From NCBI GenBank assembly GCA_030595135.1, contig JAUVDU010000060.1, forward strand, positions 1-7,811: 7,811 nt of DNA. The letters run 5' to 3'. This DNA is from Deltaproteobacteria bacterium (GTDB lineage Bacteria > Desulfobacterota > Anaeroferrophillalia > Anaeroferrophillales > Tharpellaceae). Position numbers and translations under genes: made by a program. The notes beneath the pieces were generated by a model. It had not been told where the DNA came from, made no database searches, and worked only from the letters and a program-made list of their open reading frames with translations. Below, piece by piece: positions 5,976-7,811 of this stretch (the first letter of the stretch is position 1; every line of letters starts with the position of its first letter).

Positions 5976-6105
5976 GTAACTATTCAGCGTAGGTAGAAAA
6001 ACACCATATATTGATTAATCTTAGTAAATTCTGGGGACATAACCTGATTCTCCGAAGGAAATCGGGATTGTGTCCCCAGAATTTACGGGTTAGCTGAATA
6101 GTTAC
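5976..6105. mobile_element. 130-bp MITE-like element with IS66-type ends
   Basis: The element begins GTAACTATTCAGC (5976-5988) and ends with its exact reverse complement GCTGAATAGTTAC (6093-6105), and both sides carry the 8-bp direct repeat AAGTTAAT. It encodes no transposase, so it would have to be moved in trans. From family knowledge, IS66 elements have ends starting GTAA and make 8-bp duplications, which fits well; assignment to a particular IS is not possible from here. The interior holds a large hairpin (6024-6086). The insertion lies between a sigma70 promoter and the GTG of the coiled-coil gene, only 37 bases upstream of that start. One end recurs in diverged form at 7561-7587. Confidence 0.82.
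6024..6086. repeat. Perfect 16-bp inverted repeat (hairpin) inside the MITE
   Basis: GTAAATTCTGGGGACA (6024-6039) pairs without mismatch with TGTCCCCAGAATTTAC (6071-6086). Within the loop, CCTGATT (6043-6049) pairs with AATCGGG (6060-6066, one G-U), and TCC (6051-6053) with GGA (6057-6059), capped by GAA, so almost the whole 63 bases fold. There is no U-tract after it on either strand, so it is not a canonical terminator. The GGGGACA arm resembles palindromes found near IS200-like Y1 (REP-associated) transposase genes in Deltaproteobacteria, from memory only. Confidence 0.8.
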
Positions 6106-6113
6106 AAGTTAAT
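6106..6113. repeat. Target-site duplication, right copy
   Basis: AAGTTAAT follows the right terminal inverted repeat directly and matches 5968-5975 exactly. Removing one copy plus the element restores a plausible short leader between promoter and gene. Confidence 0.8.
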
Positions 6114-6127
6114 TAGTAAAGACGTTG

Positions 6128-6156
6128 ATTATAACCTTTCTTAGCTCTTCGGTCAA
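6128..6156 (-). promoter_or_regulatory. Near-consensus sigma70 promoter upstream of the coiled-coil gene
   Basis: On the - strand TTGACC (6156-6151) is followed after exactly 17 bases by the perfect -10 box TATAAT (6133-6128). Transcription would start near 6121. The -35 lies only 11 bases beyond the manB stop codon, and the next gene on this strand is the coiled-coil protein at 5939, then rlmB. The MITE was inserted at about +9 to +16 of this transcript. It is the best promoter in the window. Confidence 0.78.
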
Positions 6157-6166
6157 GCCTGAGATT

Positions 6167-7543
6167 TTATTTTTCCAGACCCTTCAGGAGATCAAGAATC
6201 TCTTTAGTTTTGCTCTCCATAAGCTCCTGATCACCTCGACTCTCGACATTGAGACGGAGCAGAGGCTCGGTATTTGACGAACGCAGATTAAAACGCCAAT
6301 CGGCAAATTCAAGACTCAAACCATCAATCCGGTAACGCTCTTTGACCTCTTCCCGCCCACTGAAATATTTTTCAATCATAGCGATTGCGGCTTGCGGGTC
6401 ATCGAGACGAAGGTTAATCTCGCCGCTGACCGGAAAACGCCTGATTCTCTCGTCAACCAGCTCCGAGAGAGGACGTCCGCTTTTTGATATCAACTCCAAG
6501 ACTAAAAGCCAGGGAATCATGCCGGAATCGCAATAGGAAAAATCTTTGAAATAGTGGTGAGCACTCATTTCACCACCATAAAGGGCATCAAGCTCACGCA
6601 TCCGGTCTTTAATAAAAGCGTGGCCGGTCTTCGAAACATGAGCCTTACCCCGGTTTTCAGAAACCAGCTCAATCGTATTCCAGGTGAGTCGCGGATCATG
6701 AACAATAGCAGAACCGGGATGATTAGAGAGCAGGTTTTCAGCCAGGAGCCCGACGATATAATAGCCCTCGATAAAACGTCCATGTTCATCAAAAAAGAAA
6801 CAGCGGTCAAAATCTCCGTCCCAGGCGAGACCGACAGCGGCCTGATGCTTAATCACGGCCTGGCTCGTTAACGAACGATTTTCGGGCAATAAAGGGTTGG
6901 GGATCCCTTGCGGAAAGCTGCCATCGGGCTCATTCAGCAATTTGATCAGAGTAAAAGGGAGGTAAGCTTCCAGTTCATCAAGCACAACTCCGGCGCAACC
7001 GTTTCCGGCATTGACCACAACCTTCAGGGGTTTAAGACAATCTAAGTCGACATAGCCGAGGAGATGTTTAATATAGGCGGGACGAAAATCTAAAGGGGTA
7101 ACCCGACCAAAGCTCAAAGAGTCAGGAAATTGACCCGCTTTAACCAACTCTTCGATCTGGGGCAGACCATAATCTCCGCTTAAGGGCCGTGATTCATGGC
7201 GCACCAGTTTCATACCGTTATAGTCGCCGGGGTTATGACTGGCGGTCACCATAATGCCACCGTCGAGACGGTAGTTAAAGGTCGCAAAATAGATCTCTTC
7301 GGTACCGCAGAGACCAAGATCAAGGACATCGGCCCCGCCGTCATTAAGCCCGCGGCTAAGGGCTGTGGCCAAAGCCTGACTTGAGGGACGCACATCGCGA
7401 CCGACGGCAACTTTTTTCGGCTTTATAAAAGCGGCAAAAGCCCGGCCCAGACGATAAGCCAGCTCTTCATTAAGTTCATCGGGAACCCGACCGCGAATGT
7501 CGTAGGCCTTAAAACAAGCAGTAGAGATCTCTTTTACGGACAT
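6167..7543 (-). CDS. manB: Phosphomannomutase / phosphoglucomutase (ManB/CpsG type)
   Basis: This 458-residue enzyme of the alpha-D-phosphohexomutase family interconverts mannose-6-phosphate and mannose-1-phosphate, supplying GDP-mannose for surface polysaccharide; some members also act on glucose phosphates. All four signature loops are present: the phosphoserine loop [13 protein letters not shown] (100-112, Ser102), the magnesium loop DGDFDR (242-247), the sugar-binding loop [10 protein letters not shown] (323-332), and the phosphate-binding loop RSSNTEP (421-427). The stretches HDPRLTWNT and [10 protein letters not shown] and the length match E. coli CpsG (456) closely. The ATG at 7543 is chosen over the preceding TTG (7546) because AAGGAG at 7556-7551 lies 7 bases before it. 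No partner such as mannose-1-phosphate guanylyltransferase is in the window. The ribosome-binding site is only a few bases from a diverged MITE end, and no clear promoter of its own is visible. Confidence 0.95.
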   Translation of the reverse strand: MSVKEISTACFKAYDIRGRVPDELNEELAYRLGRAFAAFIKPKKVAVGRDVRPSSQALATALSRGLNDGGADVLDLGLCGTEEIYFATFNYRLDGGIMVTASHNPGDYNGMKLVRHESRPLSGDYGLPQIEELVKAGQFPDSLSFGRVTPLDFRPAYIKHLLGYVDLDCLKPLKVVVNAGNGCAGVVLDELEAYLPFTLIKLLNEPDGSFPQGIPNPLLPENRSLTSQAVIKHQAAVGLAWDGDFDRCFFFDEHGRFIEGYYIVGLLAENLLSNHPGSAIVHDPRLTWNTIELVSENRGKAHVSKTGHAFIKDRMRELDALYGGEMSAHHYFKDFSYCDSGMIPWLLVLELISKSGRPLSELVDERIRRFPVSGEINLRLDDPQAAIAMIEKYFSGREEVKERYRIDGLSLEFADWRFNLRSSNTEPLLRLNVESRGDQELMESKTKEILDLLKGLEK

Positions 7544-7560
7544 CAATTAACTCCTTTTAT

Positions 7561-7587
7561 GCAACTATTCAGCTAACCCGCAAATTC
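7561..7587. repeat. Diverged second copy of the MITE end
   Basis: These 27 bases match the right end of the 130-bp element (reverse complement of 6105-6079) at 25 of 27 positions, starting GCAACTATTCAGCTAACCCG; differences are at positions 2 and 21. Similarity fades after this, and I find no matching opposite end or 8-bp duplication, so it is a relic or a solo end. Read leftward, GGGTTAGCTGAATAG carries stop codons in all three frames and ends the receiver-domain frame at 7569. Confidence 0.75.
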
Positions 7588-7811
7588 ACGGGATTTAATT
7601 GCAATCCAGCACTTCCCAAATCCTGCCTCGTGAAGGGTTTCTGGATGAAATTGACACCTGCGTCCAGAACCCCGCGCCGGGCGATCACATTGGCCGTATA
7701 GCCGGACATGAATAAACTCTTTAAATCCCCGTGATGGGCGAGCAATTTTTTGGCCAGATCCAGACCGTTCATTTCGGGTAACACCACGTCACTTAAAAGC
7801 AGATGAATCTC
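7569..7811 (-). CDS. Response-regulator receiver domain, 3' part, with altered C-terminus
   Basis: The frame is open to the right edge of the window, so only the last 80 codons are seen. They begin EIHLLLSDVVLPEMNG, the phospho-acceptor region of a receiver domain (Asp8 of the fragment). LKSLFMSGYTANV follows with the conserved Ser/Thr region, and NFIQKPF with the conserved Lys-Pro. This style, with MSGYTANVI and FIQKPF, is typical of receiver domains at the C-terminus of hybrid histidine kinases, so the whole protein may be one. After QKPFTRQDL the expected last helix (commonly like LxxKVREVL) is replaced by GSAGLQLNPVNLRVS, and the last eight or so of these residues and the TGA lie in or next to the repeat at 7561-7587. 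The C-terminus therefore looks truncated or rewritten by the repeat. manB begins 25 bases downstream. Confidence 0.82.
   Translation of the reverse strand, partial: EIHLLLSDVVLPEMNGLDLAKKLLAHHGDLKSLFMSGYTANVIARRGVLDAGVNFIQKPFTRQDLGSAGLQLNPVNLRVS

Noticed and set aside
5355..5996. + strand frames of 86 and 88 codons opposite the coiled-coil gene
   Set aside because: The - strand frame has a good GTG start, a TM segment and a coiled coil. The + strand frames lack start signals, and one runs into the repeat.
6024..6086. MITE hairpin as an intrinsic terminator for manB
   Set aside because: No U-tract follows the stem, and a promoter and target duplication lie between it and manB.
7544..7546. 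TTG at 7546 as the start of manB
   Set aside because: The next codon is ATG with 7-base spacing to AAGGAG; the TTG would have only 4.
7555..7580. Possible sigma70 promoter for manB (TTGCGG, 16 bases, CATAAA on the - strand)
   Set aside because: Transcription would start within or after the ribosome-binding site, and the boxes are poor.
1..7811. CRISPR array, tRNA, rRNA, phage or toxin-antitoxin genes
   Set aside because: None of the required repeat arrays, cloverleaf-like sequences or protein families is seen on either strand.

Overview
The window reads like chromosomal DNA of an anaerobic Deltaproteobacterium-type organism (Desulfobacterota or Desulfuromonadota). This is an inference from the gene families: a V4R-domain protein, a HAMP protein ending in the C-x2-C 'LPICANCKKIR' tail common in those groups, a CoxE-type VWA protein, and IS66-like repeat ends. 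No rRNA, tRNA, CRISPR array or transposase gene is present. Gene density is high and every gap is short.

Layout. Bases 1-206 are A+T-rich leader with no gene and no promoter I would defend. Four genes follow on the + strand (207-3397) with gaps of 3, 14 and 0 bases: a MoxR-type AAA+ ATPase, a CoxE-type VWA protein, a V4R-domain protein, and a soluble tandem-HAMP protein with a four-cysteine tail. The first two form the classic ATPase/VWA chaperone pair. The last two are visibly more A+T-rich and look like a separate sensory module attached behind them. A perfect 12-bp palindrome lies between this run and the convergent genes.

The rest is mainly on the - strand: TrmJ (tRNA 2'-O-methyltransferase), RlmB (23S rRNA Gm2251 methyltransferase), a single-pass membrane coiled-coil protein just upstream of rlmB, phosphomannomutase ManB, and the 3' part of a response-regulator receiver domain that runs off the right edge. 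One small + strand gene (65 codons) starts divergently from trmJ and overlaps the 3' end of rlmB tail to tail by 47 bp.

The most striking structure is non-coding. A 130-bp element (5976-6105) has perfect 13-bp terminal inverted repeats beginning GTAAC, and identical 8-bp direct repeats (AAGTTAAT) on both sides. This is a textbook MITE-like insertion, and its GTAA ends and 8-bp duplication fit the IS66 family. It sits just after a near-consensus sigma70 promoter (TTGACC-N17-TATAAT) and before the coiled-coil gene, so it has probably become part of that gene's 5' leader. It contains a 16-bp perfect hairpin. A second, diverged copy of one end of the same repeat (25/27 identical) lies at 7561-7587. 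There it supplies the last codons and stop of the receiver-domain reading frame and abuts the ribosome-binding site of manB.
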